Assembly (NCBI GenBank): GCA_964647545.1
Contig: CAZYHS010000038.1
Span: 1-9,005 of the forward strand
Length of the DNA: 9,005 bases
Source: CAZYHS01 sp964647545
GTDB lineage: Bacteria; UBA10199; GCA-002796325; 1-14-0-20-49-13
Direction: 5' to 3'
Positions 1-6,373 of the stretch are shown here, in pieces. Each line of letters begins with the position of its first letter. The stretch's first letter is position 1. Position numbers and translations under genes: made by a program. The notes beneath the pieces were generated by a model. The model made no database searches. It worked only from the letters and a program-made list of their open reading frames with translations, and was not told the DNA's origin.

Positions 1-116
1 GCTTCCAAGTCGAGGGCTTTTTCACGAGCGAGCGAAAAATTGCCCGAGCCGAGCGCTAAATTTAGTGCGCTCAAATCACCCGAGCAGAAGTTTAAATGTG
101 CTTCGTTGCTAGTCAT
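1..116 (-). CDS. Partial leftward gene, N-terminus only, function unknown
   Basis: An open frame starts at ATG (complement of 114-116) and stays open for 38 codons until it leaves the left edge. The protein begins MTSNEAHLNF and continues through ALNLALGSGNFSLAREKALD. I see no signal peptide, membrane segment or recognisable motif. The ending LGSGNFSLAREKAL is vaguely like a TPR helix pair, but 38 residues cannot establish that. The frame upstream is open back to a TAG at about 171-173 with no other ATG, GTG or TTG, so this ATG is the only sensible start. There is no clear Shine-Dalgarno. It is divergent from the regulator gene at 323. That it is a real gene is an inference from the open frame, codon use like its neighbours, and the non-coding look of the DNA to its right. 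Confidence 0.5.
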   Translation of the reverse strand, partial: MTSNEAHLNFCSGDLSALNLALGSGNFSLAREKALDLE

Positions 117-322
117 GAATAAATTGCCACTAAAAGCTTCGCATAATCGCGTCCTATAAGGCGCGAACTTCTAGCTAACCGCTCGAAAAATGTCAATTTA
201 TTAGATTTGTAATTAAAAGACATTTTGCATAAATATGTAAAGTATTGCTTTAAGTGTAAGTACCTAGAAATAAAGAAAAAACCTTGCCTATTAATTAGGC
301 AGGTGTAACCATCCCCCGCAGA
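117..322. other. AT-rich divergent intergenic spacer
   Basis: This spacer of about 206 bases lies between the leftward partial gene and the rightward regulator. Positions 181-300 are only about 26% G+C by hand count, far below the flanking genes. It should hold the promoters for both directions, but I see no convincing consensus pair. Weak candidates for the rightward unit are TTGCCT (284-289) with TAACCA (306-311, 16-base spacing). The only strong structure is the inverted repeat at 283-303, listed separately. Confidence 0.6.
270..303 (-). terminator. Hairpin plus T-run on the minus strand (terminator-like, or operator)
   Basis: TGCCTA (285-290) and TAGGCA (296-301) form a perfect inverted repeat around TTAAT, extendable by a G-U and a C-G pair to 283/303. 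Read on the minus strand the stem is followed directly by TTTTTTCTTTATTTC, which is the form of an intrinsic terminator. No leftward gene lies to its right to be terminated, since the rightward regulator starts 20 bases away. It may instead stop antisense transcription, or the 17-base dyad may be an operator overlapping the possible -35 of the regulator. The structure is seen; its role is inferred. Confidence 0.5.
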
Positions 323-1327
323 ATGAGATATGTCGGCAATTCCAAGTCGGCTGAGCTGGTTCGCGAATACATTAAAAACCGCGCGCATGACGATAGGTCT
401 TGTTGTGCAGTCGGCGAACCGGGAGTTGGCAGAAAATTTTGTCTGCGCCTTATTCATGAGTCCAGCAGGCGTAGCAGCGAGCCTTTGGTCTGCTTTGACG
501 CTGCCAGATCAAAATCCCCCGAAACGGAAATTTTCGGCGAAGTTAAAACCTCGATATTCGTGATCGAAAATATTTCTACCGGACTCATCGACGACGCCGG
601 CGGCGGCACTCTTGTGATTTCCAACCCGCATTATTTATCGAGCGACGCGCAGCACGACCTTGCAGTTGCCATGGCGTTTGGCGGATTTAAGCCGCGAGGG
701 TCGGAAGAGACGCTAAAGGCCATGTGCCGTTTTATGTTCGTCCTTCCACCTTCGCCGGAGAGACTTATCGAAGAGAAAAAACTCCTTCCTGAGTTGTGGC
801 AGCTTGTGCAGGCCGAGCAGATTTTTATTCAGCCTCTCAAAGAAAGGCTCGACGACGTTGAGCCGCTGGCCGAATATTTTGCCAATAAACTTTCCTGCGA
901 CCTAGGGTTGCCGCTAAAAAAAATCGGTAAGACGGCGCGCAAGCTACTTAAAAAATATCTTTGGCCGCAAAATGTCTTCGAGCTTCAAACGCTTATCTTG
1001 CACGCGCTTCTCGATTTTGACGCGCCGGAGATCGAGGCTTCGCATCTTCAGCTTCGGCTCGATCAGAACTGGATCGCTCATGCCGACAAATATCTTGAAA
1101 AACTTTCGTTCGAAGAGATGGTCGAAATGAAACTTTCGCAGTTTATGGAACGTCTTGGGCGCTACGACGCCGAAAATATCTACGACACTATCATTGACAG
1201 GGTGGAGAGGCCCTTGATACGCACGGCGCTCGAGAAAGCCGGCGGCAATCAGCTGCGGGCCGCAAAGATACTCGGCATAAATAGAAACACTCTGCGCGCC
1301 AAGATAGGCAAGTACGAGCTGGAATAA
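323..1327 (+). CDS. Degenerate NtrC-like (sigma-54 activator family) regulator with Fis-type HTH
   Basis: This 334-residue protein has an NtrC-type AAA+ region (about 1-250) and a C-terminal Fis-type DNA-binding helix-turn-helix (about 297-333, including GGNQLRAAKILGINRNTLR). It has no receiver or other sensor domain. The AAA+ landmarks are recognisable but damaged. The Walker A region reads GEPGVGRK (31-38), with Arg in place of the invariant Lys. The GAFTGA loop is absent: EIFGEVK (69-75) runs quickly to GGGTLVISNP (93-102). The Walker B LDE is replaced by ISN. The sensor II motif WPGNVREL is WPQNVFEL (214-221). ATP hydrolysis and sigma-54 contact are therefore unlikely, and a DNA-binding regulator that does not remodel polymerase is more plausible (inference). 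The ATG at 323 is the only start in frame after a stop at 296-298, and it lacks a Shine-Dalgarno. thiE follows after 17 bases, so the two are probably co-transcribed. Its targets are unknown. Confidence 0.85.
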   Translation: MRYVGNSKSAELVREYIKNRAHDDRSCCAVGEPGVGRKFCLRLIHESSRRSSEPLVCFDAARSKSPETEIFGEVKTSIFVIENISTGLIDDAGGGTLVISNPHYLSSDAQHDLAVAMAFGGFKPRGSEETLKAMCRFMFVLPPSPERLIEEKKLLPELWQLVQAEQIFIQPLKERLDDVEPLAEYFANKLSCDLGLPLKKIGKTARKLLKKYLWPQNVFELQTLILHALLDFDAPEIEASHLQLRLDQNWIAHADKYLEKLSFEEMVEMKLSQFMERLGRYDAENIYDTIIDRVERPLIRTALEKAGGNQLRAAKILGINRNTLRAKIGKYELE

Positions 1328-1344
1328 ATTATTTGGAGAAATAT

Positions 1345-2004
1345 ATGTCGGAAAAGATAAAAGGTCTCTACGCCGTCATTGACAACACTTTCACGCCGAA
1401 CCTCTCTCATTACGAGCTGGCGAATATGGTGCTCCTCGGCGGCTGCAAAATTGTGCAGCTTAGAATGAAAATGCCGGCCGGCTCTCTCAAAGATGGCGAG
1501 CCGACTCCTCTGTGGCGCGACGATGTCTATGCGGTCGCCAAGGATATCATGACGCTCAAAGAGCGCTTCGATTTTACTTTTATCGTGAACGACTACGTTG
1601 ACGTGGCCGGCGAAGTTAAGGCAGACGGCGTTCATGTCGGCAGCAACGATATCGCGCCGGCTGAAATCAGAAAACGACTCGGCTCGAATATTTTGATCGG
1701 CTACTCCAGCCATTCGGTGGAAGAGGGTATCGCGGCGTCGAAGGGTGAGGCCGATTATGTCGCGCTGGGGGCCATTTTCCCGAGCCGCACGAAAGGCCCG
1801 CTTCATCCGGTGCAGGGGCTCGATAAACTTTCCGAACTGTGCAAAAGGTCGCAAAAACCGGTGGTCGCGATCGGCGGGATCGACCGCACTAATATCGATT
1901 CGGTGATCGCCGCCAAAGCCTCGTCGGTAGCCATGATAACCGCATTGACCTGCGCAAAAAATGTCGCCGAGGAGACCTCTTGGTATGTTTCGAGATTCAA
2001 ATAA
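1345..2004 (+). CDS. thiE: Thiamine phosphate synthase
   Basis: This enzyme (EC 2.5.1.3) joins hydroxymethylpyrimidine diphosphate to thiazole phosphate to give thiamine phosphate in the cytoplasm. The 219 residues show the family's TIM-barrel motifs in order: GLYAVIDN near the N-terminus; VQLRMK (37-42); FIVNDYVDVA (79-88) with the Mg/pyrophosphate-binding Asn-Asp; ADGVHVGSND (93-102); IGYSSHS (118-124); YVALGAIFPSRTKG (138-151); VVAIGGID (173-180). A slightly long segment (about 43-60) follows the QLR motif. The frame is open further upstream to a TTG at 1333. The ATG at 1345 is chosen because GGAG (1335-1338) sits 6 bases before it and the family usually begins close to GLY. It is the middle gene of the regulator-thiE-thiD operon. 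I see no TPP riboswitch before it. Confidence 0.93.
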   Translation: MSEKIKGLYAVIDNTFTPNLSHYELANMVLLGGCKIVQLRMKMPAGSLKDGEPTPLWRDDVYAVAKDIMTLKERFDFTFIVNDYVDVAGEVKADGVHVGSNDIAPAEIRKRLGSNILIGYSSHSVEEGIAASKGEADYVALGAIFPSRTKGPLHPVQGLDKLSELCKRSQKPVVAIGGIDRTNIDSVIAAKASSVAMITALTCAKNVAEETSWYVSRFK

Positions 2005-2788
2005 TCCAAAAGTGCTGACCGTTGCCGGCAGCGATTCGTCGTGCGGGGCCGGCATTCAGGCAGATATCGTCACACTCAAAGCTTTTTCTGTCGTGCCGTT
2101 GTGTGCAGTGACTGCCATCACAAGCCAGACGGAGGAACGTTTTCTCGATTCTACGAACGTCCCGCCGAATATTCTTGCCAGCCAGCTTGCGGCCGCAGCC
2201 GCGTGCGGCCCGATCGGCGCGGTTAAGGTCGGCATGCTTGGGAGTTCTTCCAATGTTCGCGAGCTAATTCTTTTTCTCAAGGGGTTGAGATGTGCGAATG
2301 TCGTGATCGACCCTGTCCTGTCTTCAAGCAGCGGTGCAGATCTGCTGGAGGTCTCGGCTCACTCGGTATTCAAAGAGGGGCTGCTCCCTCTTGCTTCGGT
2401 CGTCACTCCAAACGCGATTGAAGCGGGGCTTCTTGCCGGTCTCAATGTCTGGAACGTGGCCACAATGAAAGAGGCGGCAAAGACGATCTGGAACGACGTT
2501 GTGGCAAACCGTTACGATGGCGGCGCTTCGCCTTTTCACGTTCTTGTGAAAGGTGGACATTTGCAAGGTAGCTCGGTCGATGTGCTTTTTAACGGAAGCG
2601 ATTTTGTCGAATTCGACGCTCCCAGAATTTTAACGTCCGAGGGGAAGAACGCATCTAGGCGCGGCACGGGCTGTCGTCTTTCGTCCGCGCTCGCTGCAGG
2701 AATTGCCTCCGGAATGAGCGTTACCGAAGCCGCACGCGCGGCGAAACAATATGTGGCCGCCTATCTGGCCGGTGCCGACGGCATCTAA
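1985..2788 (+). CDS. thiD: Hydroxymethylpyrimidine / phosphomethylpyrimidine kinase
   Basis: ThiD (EC 2.7.1.49 and 2.7.4.7) phosphorylates HMP and then HMP-P to supply the diphosphate used by ThiE. The 267-residue protein has the ribokinase-fold signatures: VLTVAGSDSSCGAGIQADI (10-28) for substrate binding; AVKVGMLGS (79-87); VVIDPVLSSSSG (106-117); VVTPNAIEA (139-147); LVKGGHL (187-193); and the anion-hole motif RRGTGCRLSSALAAG (225-239) with catalytic-site Cys230. Length is typical. An ATG also exists at 1961, but the one at 1985 matches the usual N-terminus and has GGAGA (1971-1975) upstream, although 9 bases away. The first 20 bases overlap the end of thiE, suggesting translational coupling. 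It ends 5 bases from the converging pabC-like gene, and no terminator hairpin is visible between them. Confidence 0.94.
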   Translation: MFRDSNNPKVLTVAGSDSSCGAGIQADIVTLKAFSVVPLCAVTAITSQTEERFLDSTNVPPNILASQLAAAAACGPIGAVKVGMLGSSSNVRELILFLKGLRCANVVIDPVLSSSSGADLLEVSAHSVFKEGLLPLASVVTPNAIEAGLLAGLNVWNVATMKEAAKTIWNDVVANRYDGGASPFHVLVKGGHLQGSSVDVLFNGSDFVEFDAPRILTSEGKNASRRGTGCRLSSALAAGIASGMSVTEAARAAKQYVAAYLAGADGI

Positions 2789-2793
2789 ACCCG

Positions 2794-3660
2794 CTATTTG
2801 GTCCCGATTTTGGAAATAAGTTCGCGATAGGTCGCCATCAATTGTTTTGTGACGGGGCCGGGGACGGTTGTTTTTTTGAAAAATCCGCGCACCTCGTAAA
2901 CCGGAGTTATTTCGGTCGTTGAGCCGGTCAGAAAAATTTCATCTACGTTCTTGAGATCGACCGTTCTGATGCTCGACTCCACACATTCGATGCCGAGCTC
3001 TTCGGCAAGCCCCATTACCACCCAGCGCGTGATGCCCGGCAGACAGCCGTCTGCCAGCGGAGGAGTGAAAATCCGCCCCTTTTTTATCACGAAGATGTTG
3101 CTGGCGGTCCCTTCAAGTATAAGCCCCGAGCGGTTTTGAAAAATGCCCTCGTCTGCCTTGGCTTTTGTGACCTCCAGTCGGGCAAGCATTTTAGTGAGAT
3201 AGTTGGTCGATTTTATTTCGGCCACGTCGGGGTCGTCGCCGAAAACCGACTTGACGAGGACCACGCTGGCTCCGCGCTGATAAATCGCTTTCGGTCTCTC
3301 TTTTAGCGCGCGCGTAAAAATAACGAAGTTCGTGGACATGTTTTTCGGGCGCGCAAGTCCGCTGTTGATGCCGACCGCGCTGACGGTAACTCTGATGAAC
3401 GCCTCTTTCAGTTTATTGCTGTTAAGAGTTTTGACGATGGCGTGCTCGAACGCGTTCTCGCTCAAAGGAAGTTCTATCTGCAGCTTTTCGCAGTTCGATC
3501 TGAGCCTGTGATAATGCATGTCGCAAAAGGCCGGCCTTCCGTTGTAGGCGCGCATGGTTTCAAACGCCCCTTCGCCGTAGAGATAGCTTCTGTCGAATAT
3601 CGATACACAGGCGTTTTGTTCCAGAAGTAATTTACCGTTGATATAGATTTTGTTCGTCAT
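2794..3660 (-). CDS. pabC: Fold-type IV PLP enzyme, probably 4-amino-4-deoxychorismate lyase (PabC-like)
   Basis: This 288-residue class IV aminotransferase family member appears intact. Motifs in order are IFDRSYLYGEGAFETMRAY (21-39), HRLRSN (51-56), EIKSTNYLTKMLAR (148-161) with Lys150 as the expected Schiff-base lysine, ILEGTASNIFVI (181-192), FTPPLADGCLPGITR (198-212) and DEIFLTGSTTEITPV (240-254). The family includes ADC lyase (releases p-aminobenzoate and pyruvate), branched-chain aminotransferase (IlvE) and D-amino acid aminotransferase, and sequence by eye does not separate these. The assignment to PabC rests on its place 19 bases after a PabB-like gene. The ATG at 3660 is chosen because GGAG (complement of 3668-3671) lies 7 bases upstream and the frame further upstream overlaps pabB. 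Family membership is near certain; the exact substrate is inferred. Confidence 0.8.
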   Translation of the reverse strand: MTNKIYINGKLLLEQNACVSIFDRSYLYGEGAFETMRAYNGRPAFCDMHYHRLRSNCEKLQIELPLSENAFEHAIVKTLNSNKLKEAFIRVTVSAVGINSGLARPKNMSTNFVIFTRALKERPKAIYQRGASVVLVKSVFGDDPDVAEIKSTNYLTKMLARLEVTKAKADEGIFQNRSGLILEGTASNIFVIKKGRIFTPPLADGCLPGITRWVVMGLAEELGIECVESSIRTVDLKNVDEIFLTGSTTEITPVYEVRGFFKKTTVPGPVTKQLMATYRELISKIGTK

Positions 3661-3679
3661 GACGGTGCTCCGTTTTAAA

Positions 3680-5044
3680 TCAGATTTGGATCGTTTCGAA
3701 TATTTTTTTGGCCGCGCCCGAAGTTCTGTAAAACGCCTCTTCGGGGTCGGTCGTGCGTTTGAGCTCGGTTCCCGAGTGGAGGTATCCGGTCGAGTCCTTA
3801 AATAGAAGTGTCCGGTAGGCAAGATTGAACTCGGCCTTCTGGCCGAACCCAACGTAGCCTATGCTTCCGGTGTAGATGCTGCGCGGACGTTTTTCAAGGG
3901 TCGCCCTTACGCCGGATGTGTGTTTGTCGGTCGCCGCAGGAAGAAGAGCGAGAAGACAATCGATAGCCGACGCTTCGCTATTTTTTGTGGCCGTGACAGT
4001 CGAGGCAAGATGATGAGCGCGCCGGTCGCTCTCTATTTCGGCGATCCTTTCGGCGTTGATTGACGAGGTTCGAGCGACCTTATCCAGCGATATCATCATG
4101 TCGCAAAGCAATTTTCGGTGGGTCGTCTGAATCTCTTCCTCGCTGCAAAGTTCACAAATACCGGCTCCGTTGCGCGTCGGGCTGTCGCTTGCGGGGGCGG
4201 TTCCTTTAACAAGTTCTCCCGAAATGGAGTTTCCGTTAATTTTCAGCAGCGATGTTCTTGCCGACGAGAGGATCTGCGCGCCGCCTAAATTAATGAAGCC
4301 TCCGAATGCCGGTTGATTTTCATTTCGCAGGTCTTGATAGGCCTCCCACGCCGATTTGTGGGTCGGCGCCGCGTAAGAGGGGGCGAAAAGAGGCATGCGC
4401 CCGAACTTTTTAAGAAGCCGCGCCCCTTCGATAAATTCGTCCTTACTGAGAGAGGCGGCGATATCGTGACGACCGTTTGCGGGAGTGCGATGCGATGTAT
4501 TGTGACGAAAATTTAATTGAGTCTCAAGCTTTCCGATGAGTTCGGCGGTTTTTTTTGCGGCCAGCGCGCAGGAGCAGACGCCGTCGGGCCCAAGTCCTAG
4601 CGATGTGATCCACGCCGCTCTTTCAAGATGATCGTAAGTGAGAACGGTGTCGTAAATGCCGAAAAAAAGATCGGGGACGACTTGTGCGTCAAAACTGTCG
4701 CTGCCGAGAAAATGGCCCCATTCGTGGCTTACAAAGCCTACGGCCCCTCCGCAAAAAGGGAGATATCTGTCGGCGGTCGCGTTTGTTTCGACCGGCTTTA
4801 GAAAATCTTTCAGGGCGTTGAGCGGGGAGTCGATAACTGTACGGCCGTCTATTGTGACAAATCCTCCGCGCGAAGAAAATGTCCTGACCGGTGCATAGCC
4901 GGCGAACGAATATCGGCTTTTGGCTGAAAGGAGAGAGCCCGAGTCGAGGAGAAAGGCGCCGGAAAGCGGAGAGAGTTTTTCGAACGCCTCAATGATTCCG
5001 TTTGGAAGCTCGATCATCGTTACAAGTGGCGCTCGGTGCATCAT
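3680..5044 (-). CDS. Divergent PabB/TrpE-like chorismate-binding protein, active site degraded
   Basis: The protein has 454 residues. The N-terminal domain looks normal for PabB/anthranilate synthase I: FLLDSGSLLSAKSRYSFAGY (31-50), LPFCGGAVGFVSHEWG (95-110), DLFFGIYDTVLTYDH (125-139). The C-terminal chorismate-binding domain follows the family (ELVKGT, 277-282; HHLASTV, 344-350; SIYTGSIGYVGF, 389-400; FNLAYRTLLF, 406-415) but lacks key motifs. SSPE is SSART, KGTRPRG is KGTAPAS, the E-x-x-x-MIVDLxRND stretch is HRKLLCDMMISLDKVA, TGAPK is missing (LLPAATDKHTSGVRA), and AGGGIVADS is HSGTELKRTTD. Homology is clear. Canonical aminodeoxychorismate synthesis is doubtful, though it could be a divergent enzyme. 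The changes sit in one uninterrupted frame, so a sequencing frameshift does not explain them. It starts with ATGATG and has no Shine-Dalgarno; a strong promoter sits immediately upstream. It is co-transcribed with the pabC-like gene. Confidence 0.82.
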   Translation of the reverse strand: MMHRAPLVTMIELPNGIIEAFEKLSPLSGAFLLDSGSLLSAKSRYSFAGYAPVRTFSSRGGFVTIDGRTVIDSPLNALKDFLKPVETNATADRYLPFCGGAVGFVSHEWGHFLGSDSFDAQVVPDLFFGIYDTVLTYDHLERAAWITSLGLGPDGVCSCALAAKKTAELIGKLETQLNFRHNTSHRTPANGRHDIAASLSKDEFIEGARLLKKFGRMPLFAPSYAAPTHKSAWEAYQDLRNENQPAFGGFINLGGAQILSSARTSLLKINGNSISGELVKGTAPASDSPTRNGAGICELCSEEEIQTTHRKLLCDMMISLDKVARTSSINAERIAEIESDRRAHHLASTVTATKNSEASAIDCLLALLPAATDKHTSGVRATLEKRPRSIYTGSIGYVGFGQKAEFNLAYRTLLFKDSTGYLHSGTELKRTTDPEEAFYRTSGAAKKIFETIQI

Positions 5045-5052
5045 TGGCGGTG

Positions 5053-5081
5053 ATTAGACCATACGACCGGTCATAAGTCAA
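5053..5081 (-). promoter_or_regulatory. Sigma-70-type promoter of the pabB-like/pabC operon
   Basis: On the minus strand, TTGACT (5081-5076, 5 of 6 consensus) is followed after 17 bases by TCTAAT (5058-5053, 5 of 6). Only 8 bases separate the -10 box from the ATG at 5044, so transcription should begin within about 0-3 bases of the start codon. This fits the absence of a Shine-Dalgarno and suggests a leaderless mRNA. Confidence 0.75.
5062..5075. promoter_or_regulatory. Palindrome inside the pabB promoter (operator candidate)
   Basis: TACGACCGGTCATA is a 14-base dyad with a perfect GACCGGTC core and 6 of 7 matching pairs. It lies wholly between the -35 and -10 boxes of the leftward promoter, where a bound repressor would block polymerase. 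No cognate regulator can be named. Confidence 0.4.
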
Positions 5082-5110
5082 ACTGTGAAACCGCGGCAGA
5101 GCTTCTTAAC

Positions 5111-5130
5111 TTACAGGCGTTCGCCGGTAA
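5111..5130. promoter_or_regulatory. Interrupted dyad in the pabB / M42 divergent spacer
   Basis: TTACAGGCGTTCGCCGGTAA pairs TTAC with GTAA and GGCG with CGCC around TT, with one mismatch per arm. It lies between the two divergent promoter regions and lacks a T-run, so it looks more like a protein-binding site than a terminator. The symmetry is seen; the role is inferred. Confidence 0.35.
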
Positions 5131-5154
5131 TTACGCGGTGAAAGTTTTTGCAGC

Positions 5155-5196
5155 TTGACTTAATTGCGGTTGCGTTGAAAATCGGTGCCGTAAAAT
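5155..5196 (+). promoter_or_regulatory. Probable promoter region of the M42-like peptidase gene
   Basis: TTGACT (5155-5160) with GAAAAT (5177-5182, 16-base spacing) is one possible -35/-10 pair. A better -10, TAAAAT (5191-5196, 5 of 6), has only a poor -35 (TTGCGT, 15 bases away). Either would give a leader of about 30-45 bases carrying the strong GGAGG at 5222-5226. Confidence 0.4.
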
Positions 5197-5232
5197 AGCA
5201 GTTCAAGAAAGAACAAATATTGGAGGCCGTTC

Positions 5233-6300
5233 ATGAACATACTTAAGGCAGTTTTGTCCCTTCCGACCGCTCCTTTCCATGAAGAATATGTCGCGGCTTT
5301 TGTGCTGGAGTTTTGCGGCCGGCTCGGGTTGCAGGTAAAATGTGACCGCGTAGGCAACATTCTTGTCAGATACAAAAAGGGGAGCGCAAAACAGCCTGTG
5401 GCCTTTGTTGCGCACATGGACCATCCCGGCTTTGAAGTTCTTTCGTGCGACGACGGCGGTCTGTGCAAGGTCGGTCTTCTCGGCGGAATAAACCCCGATT
5501 TCTTCGCGGGGGCAAAGATAAGAATTTGCGACGGAGGCAATTTTATTAACGGCCGCGTTCTAAAAACCGCCGGCAAAGAGATGTGGCACGGTAAACCTTG
5601 TTTTTTAGTGAAGGCGGCAAAACCTTGCGGTGTCGGATCTTTCGGCTGGTACGATGTTGACGCGTTCAAGTTAAAGAACGGTCTTGTGACGACCAAGGCC
5701 GCCGACAATCTCGTTAGCGTTGCCGCCCTTCTTGAGCTTTTAAAAGAGCTCAAAAGCGGCAAGGTTCAAGCCGACGTCAGATGTCTTTTTACACGTGCGG
5801 AAGAGGTCGGTTTTGTCGGTTGCATTTCGCACTTGAAGCAAGAATCGTGGCCGAAAAATCTCCCGACGATCGTGCTCGAATGCAGCTCGGCAAAAGCCGC
5901 CAAGGTCGATATCGGCGGCGGTCCGGTCGTTCGCGTCGGCGACAAAATGTCGGGGTTTACGTCCGCCGTCGATTTCTGGCTGTCCGAAGTTTGCGCTTCG
6001 GTAGCCAAGAAAGATAAAAAGTTCAAGTTCCAGCGGGCGCTTCTTTCAGGCGGAAGATGCGAAGCCAGCGTGTTCACTCTTTACGGGCTTTGCGTCGGCG
6101 GACTTGCGTTTCCGCTCGGCAATTATCACAACAACGCGGAAAAAGGCTATGCCCCCGAATTTGTCAGCTTTAAAGATTATAACTGGATGCAGCAGATCCT
6201 ATTTTCGGCGGCTAAAGCCGGAAAGATCGCCGACGTTTTTAAGGCCACCAAAGCAGGGCTGGAAAAGAACCATAAAGACTGGGCCGGTCTTTTAAAATAG
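5233..6300 (+). CDS. M42-family-like dinuclear metallo-aminopeptidase
   Basis: This 355-residue cytoplasmic protein belongs to the M42/FrvX-like group (PF05343 type), which removes N-terminal residues from peptides using two metal ions. The expected ligands and catalytic residues are in the usual order: VAHMDHPGF (59-67) with His61 and Asp63; AADNLVSVAALLELL (156-170) with bridging Asp158; FTRAEEVGFVG (186-196) with Glu190 (general base) and Glu191 (metal ligand); VLECSSAKA (214-222) with an acidic ligand at Glu216; SGGRCEAS (272-279), equivalent to GGTDA; and LGNYHNN (295-301) with His299. The motifs differ slightly from textbook M42 sequences, so a neighbouring M20/M28-like subgroup is possible. 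No signal peptide is visible. The start is fixed by GGAGG (5222-5226), 6 bases before the ATG. cdd follows after 73 bases on the same strand. Confidence 0.85.
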   Translation: MNILKAVLSLPTAPFHEEYVAAFVLEFCGRLGLQVKCDRVGNILVRYKKGSAKQPVAFVAHMDHPGFEVLSCDDGGLCKVGLLGGINPDFFAGAKIRICDGGNFINGRVLKTAGKEMWHGKPCFLVKAAKPCGVGSFGWYDVDAFKLKNGLVTTKAADNLVSVAALLELLKELKSGKVQADVRCLFTRAEEVGFVGCISHLKQESWPKNLPTIVLECSSAKAAKVDIGGGPVVRVGDKMSGFTSAVDFWLSEVCASVAKKDKKFKFQRALLSGGRCEASVFTLYGLCVGGLAFPLGNYHNNAEKGYAPEFVSFKDYNWMQQILFSAAKAGKIADVFKATKAGLEKNHKDWAGLLK

Positions 6301-6309
6301 AACGGTCGC

Positions 6310-6321
6310 GATCGGCCGATC
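6310..6321. promoter_or_regulatory. Perfect 12-base palindrome between the peptidase and cdd genes
   Basis: GATCGGCCGATC is fully self-complementary and lies 10 bases after the peptidase stop codon and 52 bases before the cdd start. It has no immediate T-run; the nearest (TTTTTT) is about 30 bases further on. It could be a protein-binding site or simply chance. Confidence 0.3.
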
Positions 6322-6373
6322 ACTGCCGAACTTGGAATTTTGCGCCCGCTCTTTTTTGTGATAGGGTGAACAT

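Noticed and set aside
51..72. GAGCGC ... GCGCTC palindrome around TAAATTTA
   Set aside because: It falls inside the partial coding frame, where it encodes a repetitive Leu-Ala stretch. No regulatory meaning can be supported.
113..457. Minus-strand open frame of 114 codons across the regulator start
   Set aside because: It spans the AT-rich spacer and the antisense of a well-supported gene. Its protein has no family pattern, and the terminator-like hairpin lies within it.
1328..1344. TPP riboswitch before thiE
   Set aside because: Only 17 bases separate thiE from the regulator gene. I also saw none of the conserved TPP-riboswitch sequence in 117-322.
1249..2055. Long minus-strand open frame opposite thiE
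   Set aside because: It is antisense to clearly recognisable ThiE and the start of ThiD. Its translation is rich in Arg and His with no family motifs, as expected for a shadow of a coding strand.
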